Shown here piece by piece: positions 46,827-55,417 of a DNA stretch of 64,000 nucleotides. Source of the stretch: Arthrobacter crusticola. GTDB taxonomy: Bacteria > Actinomycetota > Actinomycetes > Actinomycetales > Micrococcaceae. Every line of letters starts with the position of its first letter. Position 1 is the first letter of the stretch. Location: assembly GCF_004357995.1 (NCBI RefSeq), contig NZ_SMTK01000002.1:496001-560000 (forward strand). The letters are read 5' to 3'. The position numbers and the translations under genes were made by a program. The notes beneath the pieces are model-generated. The model did not search any database and was not told the DNA's origin. It saw nothing but the letters and a program-made list of their open reading frames with translations.

Positions 46827-48455
46827 TCAGATCCAGCGCGGGAACCACATGCGCTGCCGCCACTGCTCGTAGGGAATCACGTCGGCGGTCCAGATCGGCA
46901 GGAAGTAGGCGGAGACGAGGACCGCGGCGGCAAGGAACGCGCCGACGAGCAGGACGCCGACGCGCCTGCGCCGCAGGGAGTCGGACGGCCCGCCCAGCAC
47001 CAGGCCCAGGCAGTAGACCAGGGCGAGGATGAGGAAGGGCTCGAAGGCGACGGCATAGAAGTAGAACATGGTGCGCTCGGGGTAGAGGAACCACGGCAGG
47101 TAACCGGCGGCGACGCCCACGAGGACCGCCGCGGCCCGCCAGTCCCTGCTGCGGATCCACACCGCCAGCAGGATGAGCAGGGCGAGGGCCGAACTCCACC
47201 AGATCAGCGGATTGCCCAGCACCGTGACCGCCTGGGAGCACGCCTCCGCGCCGCAGCCGGCCGGCTTCTCGTAGAAGAAGGAGGTGGGGCGGCCGAGGAT
47301 CAGCCAGAGCCCCGCGTGGGCCTCATACGGGTGGTCCGAGGCCAGGCCCTGGTGGAAGGAGTAGGCGCTGCGGTGGTATTCGGCCAGCGACCTCAGGGCA
47401 GGGGGCACCCAGTCCCACTGGGCAGAGGGGTTGGCCGCGGCCCACTGGCGGTCGTAGGCGTCCCGGGAGGCGAACCACCCGGACCAGGTGGCGAGGTAGG
47501 TCAGCGCGGCCACCGGCACGATCGAGGCGAACGCCTGCAGGCCGTCCTTCACTACGGCCCCACTGGCCCACCGGCGGATGCCGGCGACGCGCCGGGCACC
47601 CAGGTCCCACGCCACGGTGAGCAGGCCGAACGCAGCGATGTAGGGAAGGGCGGACCACTTCGTCCCGAGGGCAAGCCCCAGGCAGATCCCGGCCGTGATG
47701 CGCCAGGGGCGGAGGCCGAGCCACGGGCCGAAGCGCAGGTGGGCGGCGGATGGCGGGCCTCCCGTGCCGTCGGCCACGGCCGCCAGCCGGCGCGCCAGGC
47801 GCCGCCGGCCCTGCTCCCGGTCCAGCAACAGCGCGGCAAAGGCCAGCAGCAGCCAGAACATCAGGAAGATGTCAAGGAGGGATGTGCGTGAGTGCACCAG
47901 GTGGTGCCCGTCGACGGCGAGGAGCAGCCCGGCCGCCGCCCCCAGGGCGGGAGAGCCGAGGAGGCGCCCCGCGACGAAGGCCAGCAGGAGGATTGACAGG
48001 GTTCCGACCAGGGCCGCGGAGAAACGCCACCCGAAGGGGTCACCGGGGCCGAAGAGCAGCAGGCCCAAAGCGATCATCCATTTGCCCAGCGGCGGATGCA
48101 CCACGTAGTCGGCCGTGGGAAGGATGACGGTCGGATCGCCGGCGTTGAAGGAATCGTTGGCGTCCTCGGGCCACTCGCGTTCATAGCCGGAAAGCAGCAG
48201 CGAGTAGGCGTCCTTGACGTAGTAGGTCTCGTCGAAGACAAGGCTGCCGGGCTCGCCGAGTCGGACGAAGCGCAGCACCCCGCCCAGGACGGCGAGGGCC
48301 ACCGGCAGCAGCCAGGCCAGCACGCCACCCGGCGCCGGCGCACCGAGGAGCCGGGTCCGCAGCGCCTGCTCGGTGAAGGCCGCCCGGGGGGATTCCACCC
48401 ACCTGCGAGACCCCGGCAGGGACTTCCCGGGTTCCAGGACGGCGGCGTGGCTCAC
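46827..48455 (-). CDS. pmt: Polyprenyl-phosphate-mannose protein mannosyltransferase (PMT, GT39)
   Basis: A 542-residue membrane enzyme that O-mannosylates secreted proteins at the outer face of the membrane. The catalytic acidic pair is Asp75-Glu76 in SLVFDETYYVKDA, the PMT hallmark after the first helix. Further conserved blocks are YVVHPPLGKWMIALG, RTSLLDIFLMFW and LGTKWSALPYI. About ten helices are visible. It uses polyprenyl-phosphate mannose, made downstream of ManA. In mycobacteria pmt is divergent from rsmI; here two extra genes separate them. GTG 48455 follows a -10 box by 6 nt. Confidence 0.93.
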   Translation of the reverse strand: MSHAAVLEPGKSLPGSRRWVESPRAAFTEQALRTRLLGAPAPGGVLAWLLPVALAVLGGVLRFVRLGEPGSLVFDETYYVKDAYSLLLSGYEREWPEDANDSFNAGDPTVILPTADYVVHPPLGKWMIALGLLLFGPGDPFGWRFSAALVGTLSILLLAFVAGRLLGSPALGAAAGLLLAVDGHHLVHSRTSLLDIFLMFWLLLAFAALLLDREQGRRRLARRLAAVADGTGGPPSAAHLRFGPWLGLRPWRITAGICLGLALGTKWSALPYIAAFGLLTVAWDLGARRVAGIRRWASGAVVKDGLQAFASIVPVAALTYLATWSGWFASRDAYDRQWAAANPSAQWDWVPPALRSLAEYHRSAYSFHQGLASDHPYEAHAGLWLILGRPTSFFYEKPAGCGAEACSQAVTVLGNPLIWWSSALALLILLAVWIRSRDWRAAAVLVGVAAGYLPWFLYPERTMFYFYAVAFEPFLILALVYCLGLVLGGPSDSLRRRRVGVLLVGAFLAAAVLVSAYFLPIWTADVIPYEQWRQRMWFPRWI

Positions 48456-48461
48456 CCTGCC

Positions 48462-48467
48462 ATGCTA
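48462..48467 (-). promoter_or_regulatory. -10 box of pmt
   Basis: TAGCAT, 6 nt before the GTG at 48455. Confidence 0.45.
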
Positions 48468-48498
48468 CCGGGGCGCGGCGTTCCCGCCGGGCGCCCTC

Positions 48499-49410
48499 CT
48501 AGTGGGCGAGGCCCTCCTCGTGGAGGCGGTGGCTGGCCGGTTCGATCTGGAAGGTGCTGTGCTCGATGCTGAGGTCGAAGTGCTGCCCGACGCACACCTG
48601 CAGCTGGTCGAGGACCTTGTGGGCGTTGCCGCTGGTATAGCACTCGTCCTCCACCACGACGTGGGCGGTCAGGACGGGCAGGCCCGTGGCGATCTGCGTG
48701 ATGTGGAGGTCGTGGACGTCGGTGACGAAGGCAAGGTTGGAGATATGGGAGCGTACGGCGTCCGGATCGATGCCGGCAGGCGTCGATTCGAGCAGGACGC
48801 TGACCGTCTGACGCAGCAGGCGGAGGGTGCGGGGAACGATCAGCGCTCCGATCAGCAGGGCCACCACCGCATCGGCGCGCACCCATCCGGTCAGGGTGAT
48901 GACGACGGCGGCGATGATCACTGCCACCGACCCGAGCGCGTCGTTGAGCACCTCGAGGAAAGCGGCGCGGAGGTTGAAGTTCGCCGAGCGGTGGCGTGCC
49001 AGCACCGCCAGCGCCGCGATGTTTCCCGCCAGGCCGATGACGCCGAAGACGATCAGTTCGGGCCCGGCGACCGGGGTCGGCTCGATGAGCCGGCGTACGC
49101 CCTCGATGAGCACGTAGAGCCCGACGGCGAGGAGCAGCCCTGCCTGGGCCATGGCCGCGACGACCTCGGCCCGGCGGAAGCCCCAGGTGCGCCGTGCGGT
49201 GGCCGGCCGCAGGGCCAGGGTGGCCGCCGCCAGCGCGAGGCAGAGCCCGGCGGCGTCGGTGAAGACGTGGGCCGAATCGAAGAGCAGGGCCAGGCTGCCC
49301 GTGAGGGCGGCGCCGATGACCTGGAGAACAAAGACGGCCACCGTGATCGCCAGCGCGGCGGCCAGCGGCCCGCGGTGCGTGGAGTCGTGTCCGTGGTGGT
49401 GGTTCCCCAT
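48499..49410 (-). CDS. Cation diffusion facilitator (zinc-type CDF) exporter
   Basis: A 303-residue transporter with a His-rich N-terminus (HHHGHDSTH) and six helices. The metal site in helix 2 is the HxxxD in LLFDSAHVFTDAAGL, and the helix 5 partner is FLEVLNDALGSV. The cytoplasmic C-terminal domain (residues ~205-300) ends in ELSI-type metal-sensing strands (FDLSIEHSTFQIE). The HD pattern favours zinc. ATG 49410 follows a -10 box by 6 nt. It lies 43 bp upstream of pmt but has its own promoter. Confidence 0.93.
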   Translation of the reverse strand: MGNHHHGHDSTHRGPLAAALAITVAVFVLQVIGAALTGSLALLFDSAHVFTDAAGLCLALAAATLALRPATARRTWGFRRAEVVAAMAQAGLLLAVGLYVLIEGVRRLIEPTPVAGPELIVFGVIGLAGNIAALAVLARHRSANFNLRAAFLEVLNDALGSVAVIIAAVVITLTGWVRADAVVALLIGALIVPRTLRLLRQTVSVLLESTPAGIDPDAVRSHISNLAFVTDVHDLHITQIATGLPVLTAHVVVEDECYTSGNAHKVLDQLQVCVGQHFDLSIEHSTFQIEPASHRLHEEGLAH

Positions 49411-49416
49411 GCGCCA

Positions 49417-49422
49417 AGGGTA
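49417..49422 (-). promoter_or_regulatory. -10 box of CDF gene
   Basis: TACCCT, 6 nt before the ATG at 49410. Confidence 0.5.
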
Positions 49423-49512
49423 CCGTGCCCCGCACGCGGGTGAGGAACCCGCGACGTGGAAAGTCAGCCGCCTGCTGACCTATTGGACCGATGCCTCGGA
49501 CGTCACTTAGCG

Positions 49513-49547
49513 TTGACACTGACGGAATGCGGCACCGGCTCCGCATT
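49513..49547 (+). promoter_or_regulatory. TTGACA and palindrome upstream of the winged-helix/X25 gene
   Basis: A consensus TTGACA (49513-49518) is followed by AATGCGG, 8 nt, CCGCATT (49526-49547), a perfect 7-bp inverted repeat sitting where the -10 and start site would be. Likely operator or leader hairpin 34 nt before the gene. Confidence 0.5.
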
Positions 49548-49581
49548 GCCGGGTGTAGAGACGAACCCATGGAGGGCGATT

Positions 49582-50346
49582 GTGAAGACGAAGGCGCAGG
49601 ACGGCACCACCCAGAGGCTGAAGGCCGTACTCGATGTCCTTGCCGATCAGGCGAAGGGAGCCGCCGGCGGCCCCGGGTCCGCCGTGCTGGCCGAGGCCAT
49701 CGCCCGCGTGCCCCTGAACGAGCGCGAAAGCGAGCTGCTCAGCGGCGGCGTCCCGCGGGGATTCAAGGCCCTGACGATCGCCTCGGCGAAGCTCGTCAAG
49801 GCGGGCTGGATGGTTAAGGGCCGCAGCGGCTGGACCATCACCGAGGAAGGGCTCAGGGCGACGGTGGCGTTCCCCGACGAGGAATCCTTCGCCTCGGCCC
49901 TGGCCGCCGGCGCGGCCGTGCCCGCCGGCACCCCGCTTCCGGCGGCGGCAGGCCCGGCGGACGAGGCGGCCGCGGCCGCCGGCGCGGACACCGCCCCCGC
50001 CACGGCGGAGGACCAGGCCCCGGCCCGGGCCTCCGATCAGGCTTCCGATCAGCCGGCGGCCGTCGCGATCGCGGGCAACTTCGGCTCCCACCTCGGGGCG
50101 GCCGAGGACTGGGCTCCGCACTTCGATGAGGTGCAGATGGTGTTCGATCAGGACGAAAAGGTCTGGAAGATCACCACCGACCTTCCGGCGGGTGCTTACT
50201 CCTACAAGGTGGCCATTGACCGCTCCTGGGTGGAAAACTACGGCGCCTTCGGCGTCCGGGACGGTTCGGACCACGAGCTGCACCACCCCGGTGGGCAGGT
50301 CACCTTCCGTTACAACCATGCCACGAAGGACGTCAGCACCTCCTGA
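49582..50346 (+). CDS. Winged-helix domain fused to a pullulanase-type X25 domain
   Basis: A 254-residue protein. Residues ~1-100 look like a winged-helix DNA-binding domain (LSGGVPRGFKALTIASAKLVKAGWMVKGRSGWTITEEG). An Ala/Pro/Thr linker spans ~110-155. Residues ~158-254 match the X25 beta-sandwich module of pullulanases (AVAIAGNFGSHLG, then SYKVAIDRSWVENYGAFGVRDG, then VTFRYNHATKDV). There is no signal peptide, so it is cytoplasmic and not a secreted amylase. A role in sensing glycogen or maltodextrin is inference. GTG 49582 has GGAGGG five bases upstream. Confidence 0.75.
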   Translation: MKTKAQDGTTQRLKAVLDVLADQAKGAAGGPGSAVLAEAIARVPLNERESELLSGGVPRGFKALTIASAKLVKAGWMVKGRSGWTITEEGLRATVAFPDEESFASALAAGAAVPAGTPLPAAAGPADEAAAAAGADTAPATAEDQAPARASDQASDQPAAVAIAGNFGSHLGAAEDWAPHFDEVQMVFDQDEKVWKITTDLPAGAYSYKVAIDRSWVENYGAFGVRDGSDHELHHPGGQVTFRYNHATKDVSTS

Positions 50347-50387
50347 GCCTGGCCCCGGCCGGCGGGGCCGGGCCGCAGTGCAGGGGC

Positions 50388-50393
50388 TACCCT
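50388..50393 (+). promoter_or_regulatory. -10 box of rsmI
   Basis: TACCCT, 6 nt before the GTG at 50400. Confidence 0.5.
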
Positions 50394-50399
50394 TGAGTA

Positions 50400-51350
50400 G
50401 TGAAAGAACCCGCAGGAACTGCCCCGGCACCCGCCCCCGACGACGCCGCAGGATCGGGGGCCGACGCCGCCCCGCCGGCCTTCGCTGCCTACCGGGGAAC
50501 CGCCGGTGACGGCGGAACCCGCGGCCGGGTGGTGCTTGCGGGCACCCCGATCGGCAATATGGGTGATGCGACGGAGCGGCTCGTTGGGCTGCTGGGCAGC
50601 GCCGACGTGGTCGCCGCCGAAGATACCCGCAGGCTCCACCGGCTGGTGCAGGCGCTCGAGGTGACGGTGGCCGGGAAGATTGTGAGCTACCACGAGCACA
50701 ACGAGGCCTCCCGAACCGCCGAACTGCTCGAGGAGGTGCGCTCGGGGGCGACCCTCCTGATGGTCACCGACGCCGGAATGCCGTCGGTCTCCGATCCCGG
50801 CTACCGCCTCGTGGAGGCTGCCGTCGCCGAGGGTATCGACGTCACCGCCGCGCCGGGACCCTCCGCCGTGCTGACTGCCCTGGCGCTCTCCGGGCTCCCC
50901 ACGGACCGTTTCTGCTTTGAGGGTTTCCTTCCGCGCAAGGCCGGTGAACGGTCAACCCGGCTCGCCGAACTGGCGGCGGAGCGCCGCACCATGGTCTTCT
51001 TCGAGGCGCCGCACCGCCTCGAGGCGATGCTGCGGTCCCTGCGCGCGGCCTTCGGTGGGGACCGGCCGGCCGCGGTGGCCCGTGAACTGACGAAGGTGCA
51101 CGAGCAGGTCCTGCGCGGATCCCTGCTCGAGCTCCTCGAATGGGCGCAGGACGGCGAGGTCCGCGGGGAGATCGCCGTCGTCGTCGGCGGAGCTCCCGCC
51201 GCGGCGCCCTCGCGCCCGGAGGACCACGTGGCGGCGGTGCAGGAACTGGTGGGGAACGGACTGCGCCTCAAGGAGGCCGTGGCCGCCGTCGCCGAGGACG
51301 CCCGGGTCAGCAAGCGCGAGCTTTACGCCGCCGTCATCGCCTCCCGGTAG
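50400..51350 (+). CDS. rsmI: 16S rRNA (cytidine1402-2'-O)-methyltransferase
   Basis: A 316-residue SAM-dependent methyltransferase that modifies C1402 in the decoding centre of 16S rRNA. Motifs are VVLAGTPIGNMGDAT, VAAEDTRRLHRLV, LMVTDAGMPSVSDPG and FEGFLPRK, all of the tetrapyrrole-methylase-like RsmI fold. The first ~40 residues are a Pro/Ala-rich extension not found in E. coli RsmI. GTG 50400 is preceded by a -10 box rather than a ribosome binding site. Confidence 0.95.
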   Translation: MKEPAGTAPAPAPDDAAGSGADAAPPAFAAYRGTAGDGGTRGRVVLAGTPIGNMGDATERLVGLLGSADVVAAEDTRRLHRLVQALEVTVAGKIVSYHEHNEASRTAELLEEVRSGATLLMVTDAGMPSVSDPGYRLVEAAVAEGIDVTAAPGPSAVLTALALSGLPTDRFCFEGFLPRKAGERSTRLAELAAERRTMVFFEAPHRLEAMLRSLRAAFGGDRPAAVARELTKVHEQVLRGSLLELLEWAQDGEVRGEIAVVVGGAPAAAPSRPEDHVAAVQELVGNGLRLKEAVAAVAEDARVSKRELYAAVIASR

Positions 51351-51535
51351 CTTCGGCGCGGCCCGCGCCGTTCCAATCGGCGGGTTGTGCAGGTGAACAA
51401 CATCTCCGGCAGATTGTGGTGCACCGGAGTATGGACAGGCCCGGCTGCCCGGCGCTACCGTGAGCGGGAATCCGGGCCGCGTCCGCCGCAGCCCCAGTGC
51501 CGCTTCCACCGCCCCTTACCGTCGAGGAGTTCATC

Positions 51536-53017
51536 ATGACTGTCACCGTCGAGCGCGAACAGGACCTATTGGCCCGGGTTCCCACCGGTCTCCTGATCGG
51601 CGGGGAGTGGCGCGACTCCTCCACCGGCGCCTCCTTCGACATCGAGGACCCCGCAACGGGCAAGACCCTTATCTCGATCGCTGACGCCACCCCGGCCGAC
51701 GGCGCGGCCGCGCTTGACGCAGCCGTCGCCGCGCAGGAGGACTGGGCCCGGACGGCCCCGCGCGAGCGCGGCGAGATCCTCCGCCGGGCATTCGAACTCG
51801 TGACAGCGCGCGCCGATGACTTCGCGCTGCTGATGACCCTCGAGATGGGCAAGCCCCTGGCCGAGGCCCGCGGCGAGGTCACCTATGGCGCCGAGTTCCT
51901 CCGCTGGTTCTCCGAGGAGGCGGTGCGGGCCTCCGGGCGGTACTCCATGGCCCCGGACGGGAAGTCCCGGCTGCTCGTGACCAAGAAGCCCGTGGGGCCG
52001 TGCCTGCTGATCACGCCGTGGAACTTCCCGCTGGCCATGGCCACCCGCAAGATCGCCCCCGCGGTCGCCGCGGGCTGCACCATGGTGCTCAAGCCCGCGA
52101 ACCTCACGCCGCTGACCTCCTCCCTGTTCGCCCAGGTGATGGAGGAGGCCGGGCTGCCGGCCGGCGTGCTCAACGTCATCCACACCACCGATGCGCAGGG
52201 GGTCACGGGTCCGCTGGTCGAGGACCCGCGCCTGCGCAAGCTCTCCTTCACCGGCTCCACCCCGGTGGGGCGGAACCTGCTGGCCGCCGCGTCGAAGAAC
52301 GTCCTGCGCACGTCGATGGAACTCGGCGGCAACGCGCCCTTCCTGGTGTTCGAGGACGCCGACCTCGACGCCGCCGTCACCGGCGCGCTGGCGGCCAAAC
52401 TGCGGAACATGGGCGAGGCCTGCACCGCCGCGAACCGCTTCCTGGTGCACGAGTCCGTCGCCGACGAGTTCGCCGCCCGGCTGGGCGAACGGATGGCCGG
52501 CATGCGGACCGCCCGCGGCACCGAGGACGAATCGAAGCTCGGCCCGCTGATCGACGGCAAGAGCCGTGACAAGGTCCACAGCCTGGTCACCGACGCGCTC
52601 GCCGACGGCGCCGAGGCCGTGACCGGCGGCGCGCCGGTCGAGGGCCCCGGCTACTTCTACCAGCCCACGGTCCTCAAGGGCGTCGCCCGGTCCTCCCGGA
52701 TCCTGAAGGAGGAGATCTTCGGCCCGGTCGCACCCATCGTCACGTTCTCCACCGAGGACCAGGCCGTACAGCTGGCCAACGACACCGAGTACGGGCTGGT
52801 GGCCTACGTCTTCACCCGTGACCTCAACCGCGGGCTGCGCATGGGTGAACGCCTCGACACGGGGATGCTTGGCCTGAACGCCGGCGTCATTTCCAATGCG
52901 GCGGCCCCGTTCGGCGGAATCAAGCAGTCAGGGCTCGGCCGCGAGGGCGGCGCGGAGGGGATCGAGGAGTACCTCTACACCCAGTACATCGGCATCGCGG
53001 ACCCCACCGCCTCCTGA
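51536..53017 (+). CDS. NAD(P)-dependent succinate-semialdehyde dehydrogenase-type ALDH
   Basis: A 493-residue aldehyde dehydrogenase. Catalytic Cys is in MGEACTAANRF (about residue 296) and the general base Glu in MELGGNAPFLVFEDAD (about 262). NAD contacts include ITPWNFPLAM and FTGSTPVG. The GabD-like features (GMLGLNAGVISNAAAPFGGIKQSG) point to succinate semialdehyde, the last step of GABA breakdown, but no gabT is nearby. ATG 51536 has GAGGAG six bases upstream. A 15-bp repeat in three copies covers the stop codon. Confidence 0.9.
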   Translation: MTVTVEREQDLLARVPTGLLIGGEWRDSSTGASFDIEDPATGKTLISIADATPADGAAALDAAVAAQEDWARTAPRERGEILRRAFELVTARADDFALLMTLEMGKPLAEARGEVTYGAEFLRWFSEEAVRASGRYSMAPDGKSRLLVTKKPVGPCLLITPWNFPLAMATRKIAPAVAAGCTMVLKPANLTPLTSSLFAQVMEEAGLPAGVLNVIHTTDAQGVTGPLVEDPRLRKLSFTGSTPVGRNLLAAASKNVLRTSMELGGNAPFLVFEDADLDAAVTGALAAKLRNMGEACTAANRFLVHESVADEFAARLGERMAGMRTARGTEDESKLGPLIDGKSRDKVHSLVTDALADGAEAVTGGAPVEGPGYFYQPTVLKGVARSSRILKEEIFGPVAPIVTFSTEDQAVQLANDTEYGLVAYVFTRDLNRGLRMGERLDTGMLGLNAGVISNAAAPFGGIKQSGLGREGGAEGIEEYLYTQYIGIADPTAS

Positions 53018-53048
53018 TCCACCGCCTCCCGACCCACTGCCTCTTGAC
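53004..53048. repeat. 15-bp tandem repeat x3 over the dehydrogenase stop codon
   Basis: ccaccgcctcctgat, ccaccgcctcccgac and ccactgcctcttgac follow one another; the first contains the in-frame TGA. Confidence 0.8.
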
Positions 53049-53056
53049 CGGGGCCG

Positions 53057-55417
53057 CTACCGGGTCGGGCGCAGCAGCGACCGGGGAAAGAATCGGGCCC
53101 GCAGCCGGGCCGGCAGGCTGCTCCGCTCCCGAAGGGCAGCGGTCACCGCGGTGACGTCGTCCCAGCTGGCCGCCGGAGCGGCAAGGAGGGCAACCCCCGC
53201 CCCGGCGGCCGGGGCCGCCTCGGGGCCGGCGTATTCCTCGCGCTCGAACGCCCGCTGAAGCCTTTCCAGCGAGACCGCCGCGGGCCCGTGCAGGCCGGCG
53301 TCGGCACGCAGCCGCTGCGAGAACGCGCGCGGGGTGTCGGTCGGCAGGGCCGGGTGTCCGTAGTCCCCGGCGGCCTCGGTCGTCTGGACCCAGGCGGCGG
53401 CCGCGGCACCGGGGCCGCCGCCGGAGAGCACCCTGCGCCGCCGCGACGCCGTGCGTGCCGAGCGGATCAGCAGGGGCAGGAGCGCAAGCAGCAGCCCCGC
53501 GGCCACCGCGGTCCCGGCCGCGGCGGCACGGGACTGTGCTGCGGCCGGATCGGCGGCGGCGGCGGCGGTCGCCTCAGGATCGGCGGCCGTGCCCTGCGGC
53601 ACGTCCGCCGCGCCGGGGTTGAGGTTGTCGTAGTCGTCGACGCGGACATTGAACGGCGAGGTGATCGTCTGCGCGTAGTCCGGAACAACGCCGCGCGAGG
53701 GAGTGGGCTCGAACCGGACCCAGCCGACCCCGTTGAAGTACAGTTCGGGCCAGGCGTGGGCGTTGCGGGAATCCACGGCGAACTCGCGCAGCTCCATGCC
53801 GTCGGGCCCGGCCTCCAGGTCGCCCGTCGTGCTGCCCGGGGTGTAGCCGACGGCGACCCTGCTGGGGATGCCCGCGGCCCGCGCCATCACGGCCATCGTG
53901 CCGGCGTAGTGCACGCAGTAGCCGGCGCGCGTCTCCAGGAACCGGGCCATCACGCCCATGCTGCTTCCGTCGTAACCGCCCTCGACCGGCGCATCCACCG
54001 AATAGGTGAAGTCCCGGCTGCGGAGGAAGTTTTGGATGGCGATCGCCTGGTCGTAGGGGTTGCGCAGCCGCCCGGTGACCTCTTCGGTGGTCTCGAGCAC
54101 GATGCCGGGGGTGTCCTCCGGCAGCTCCGTGAAGACCGGGGCCACCGCGCCCTTCGGTGCCGGCCGGATGGCGCTCAGGCGCTCCTCGGTGAGGTCGGGC
54201 AGCGTGCTGATCACCTCGTATTCCTGGCGCACCGAGGTGCCGCCGTCGTAGGAGAGGATACTGAGGTTCTTCGGGTCCCAGGTCCAGCGCCCGTTGAGGC
54301 TCGCGACACTGACCGGCGCGTAGGGGGCCAGCAGCCACGGGCTGGTGTAGCTGTCGGTGTTGATCCGGGTGAACGCCGTAGCGCCGAACTCCCCGGCCGA
54401 ACGGACCGACTCGGAACCCATGCCCTGGAGCCCGGGCTCGCGTTCGTCCCGGCGCTGGTCGGGTTCCCACCGCTGCCCGGCGAAGTCTTCAAGTGTCACT
54501 GCCCGCAGGTACACCGGTTCGGGAGAGTTCGTGGCGTAGGTGACCCGGCCGAAACCGGCCGGGTTGCGCAGGTCATTGCCGAGGGTCACCGCCGGATTGA
54601 GCCCGGAGGAGCTGCCCCACACGTTCAGCCGGGCACCCTGCGGGAAGGCCCCGCTGTTGAACCCGGGAATGGCCAGGGGCAGGAGCACCGTGACGGCGAC
54701 CGCCGCCGCGCCCACGGCCAGACCGCGCCCGAGGTACCCGGTGGAACCCGTGTCCGCCGAGGCGGCCAGGAGGCCTTCGCGCCACTGGGCGCAGCCCAGG
54801 AGCAGCAGGTAGGCGGCCACCGTCAGAAGGAACGGCACCATCCCGACGCCCAGCGGCTTCACCACCGCGGGAACCACCATCAGGGCCAGCAGCCCGATGC
54901 CGCTGACGGCGGGCATCCGCAGGGTGGTGGCAAGGGTGTCGACGGCAATGGCGATCAGTCCAATGGCCGCGCAGGTCACGAGGAAGATGCCCGCCCCGGG
55001 GAGGACCGGCGCCGCCTGGGAGGTGACGGTGTCTTCGGCATGGTTGAGCAGGATCTGCAGCTGGACGCCGGTTCCGGGTCCGGGAATCACCCCGAGGATG
55101 CTTTGGTCGGGGACGAACCGCGAGGTCAGGCAGCCGCCCAGGGCCAGCAGGCCCGCAAGGAGGGTGACCAGCCCGGGCAGCCGCAGGGTCCGTGCCAGCG
55201 ACATGGCGATCATCACGGGAAGCACGGTGTTGAACACCGGCCCGAACCAGGTCCAGGGCTCGATGACGCCGTTGAGGCTGGTGGACGCGGCGAGAACGCC
55301 GGCGCCTGCCGCTGCGCTGACCGCCCAGTGCGCGTAGTCGGGACGGGCCGGGCCCTCGGCGGCGGTGCCGGGGGCCTGCCGGGAGTCGGCCACGGGGCGT
55401 TCGAGCGTCGCTGTCAC
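53057..55417 (-). CDS. Transglutaminase-like TgpA-family membrane protein
   Basis: A 786-residue protein. Six or seven helices occupy residues ~30-240, then an extracytoplasmic transglutaminase-like domain: catalytic Cys in RAGYCVHYAGTMAVMARAAG (about 498) and His in RNAHAWPELYFNGVGW (about 549). The third position reads FEPTPS, with Glu where many papain-like members have Asp. One more helix and a DUF4129-like cytoplasmic tail follow. Function in the TgpA/DUF58/MoxR module is unproven; peptide cross-linking or proteolysis at the envelope is supposed. GTG 55417 overlaps the DUF58 stop (GTGA). Confidence 0.9.
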   Translation of the reverse strand: MTATLERPVADSRQAPGTAAEGPARPDYAHWAVSAAAGAGVLAASTSLNGVIEPWTWFGPVFNTVLPVMIAMSLARTLRLPGLVTLLAGLLALGGCLTSRFVPDQSILGVIPGPGTGVQLQILLNHAEDTVTSQAAPVLPGAGIFLVTCAAIGLIAIAVDTLATTLRMPAVSGIGLLALMVVPAVVKPLGVGMVPFLLTVAAYLLLLGCAQWREGLLAASADTGSTGYLGRGLAVGAAAVAVTVLLPLAIPGFNSGAFPQGARLNVWGSSSGLNPAVTLGNDLRNPAGFGRVTYATNSPEPVYLRAVTLEDFAGQRWEPDQRRDEREPGLQGMGSESVRSAGEFGATAFTRINTDSYTSPWLLAPYAPVSVASLNGRWTWDPKNLSILSYDGGTSVRQEYEVISTLPDLTEERLSAIRPAPKGAVAPVFTELPEDTPGIVLETTEEVTGRLRNPYDQAIAIQNFLRSRDFTYSVDAPVEGGYDGSSMGVMARFLETRAGYCVHYAGTMAVMARAAGIPSRVAVGYTPGSTTGDLEAGPDGMELREFAVDSRNAHAWPELYFNGVGWVRFEPTPSRGVVPDYAQTITSPFNVRVDDYDNLNPGAADVPQGTAADPEATAAAAADPAAAQSRAAAAGTAVAAGLLLALLPLLIRSARTASRRRRVLSGGGPGAAAAAWVQTTEAAGDYGHPALPTDTPRAFSQRLRADAGLHGPAAVSLERLQRAFEREEYAGPEAAPAAGAGVALLAAPAASWDDVTAVTAALRERSSLPARLRARFFPRSLLRPTR

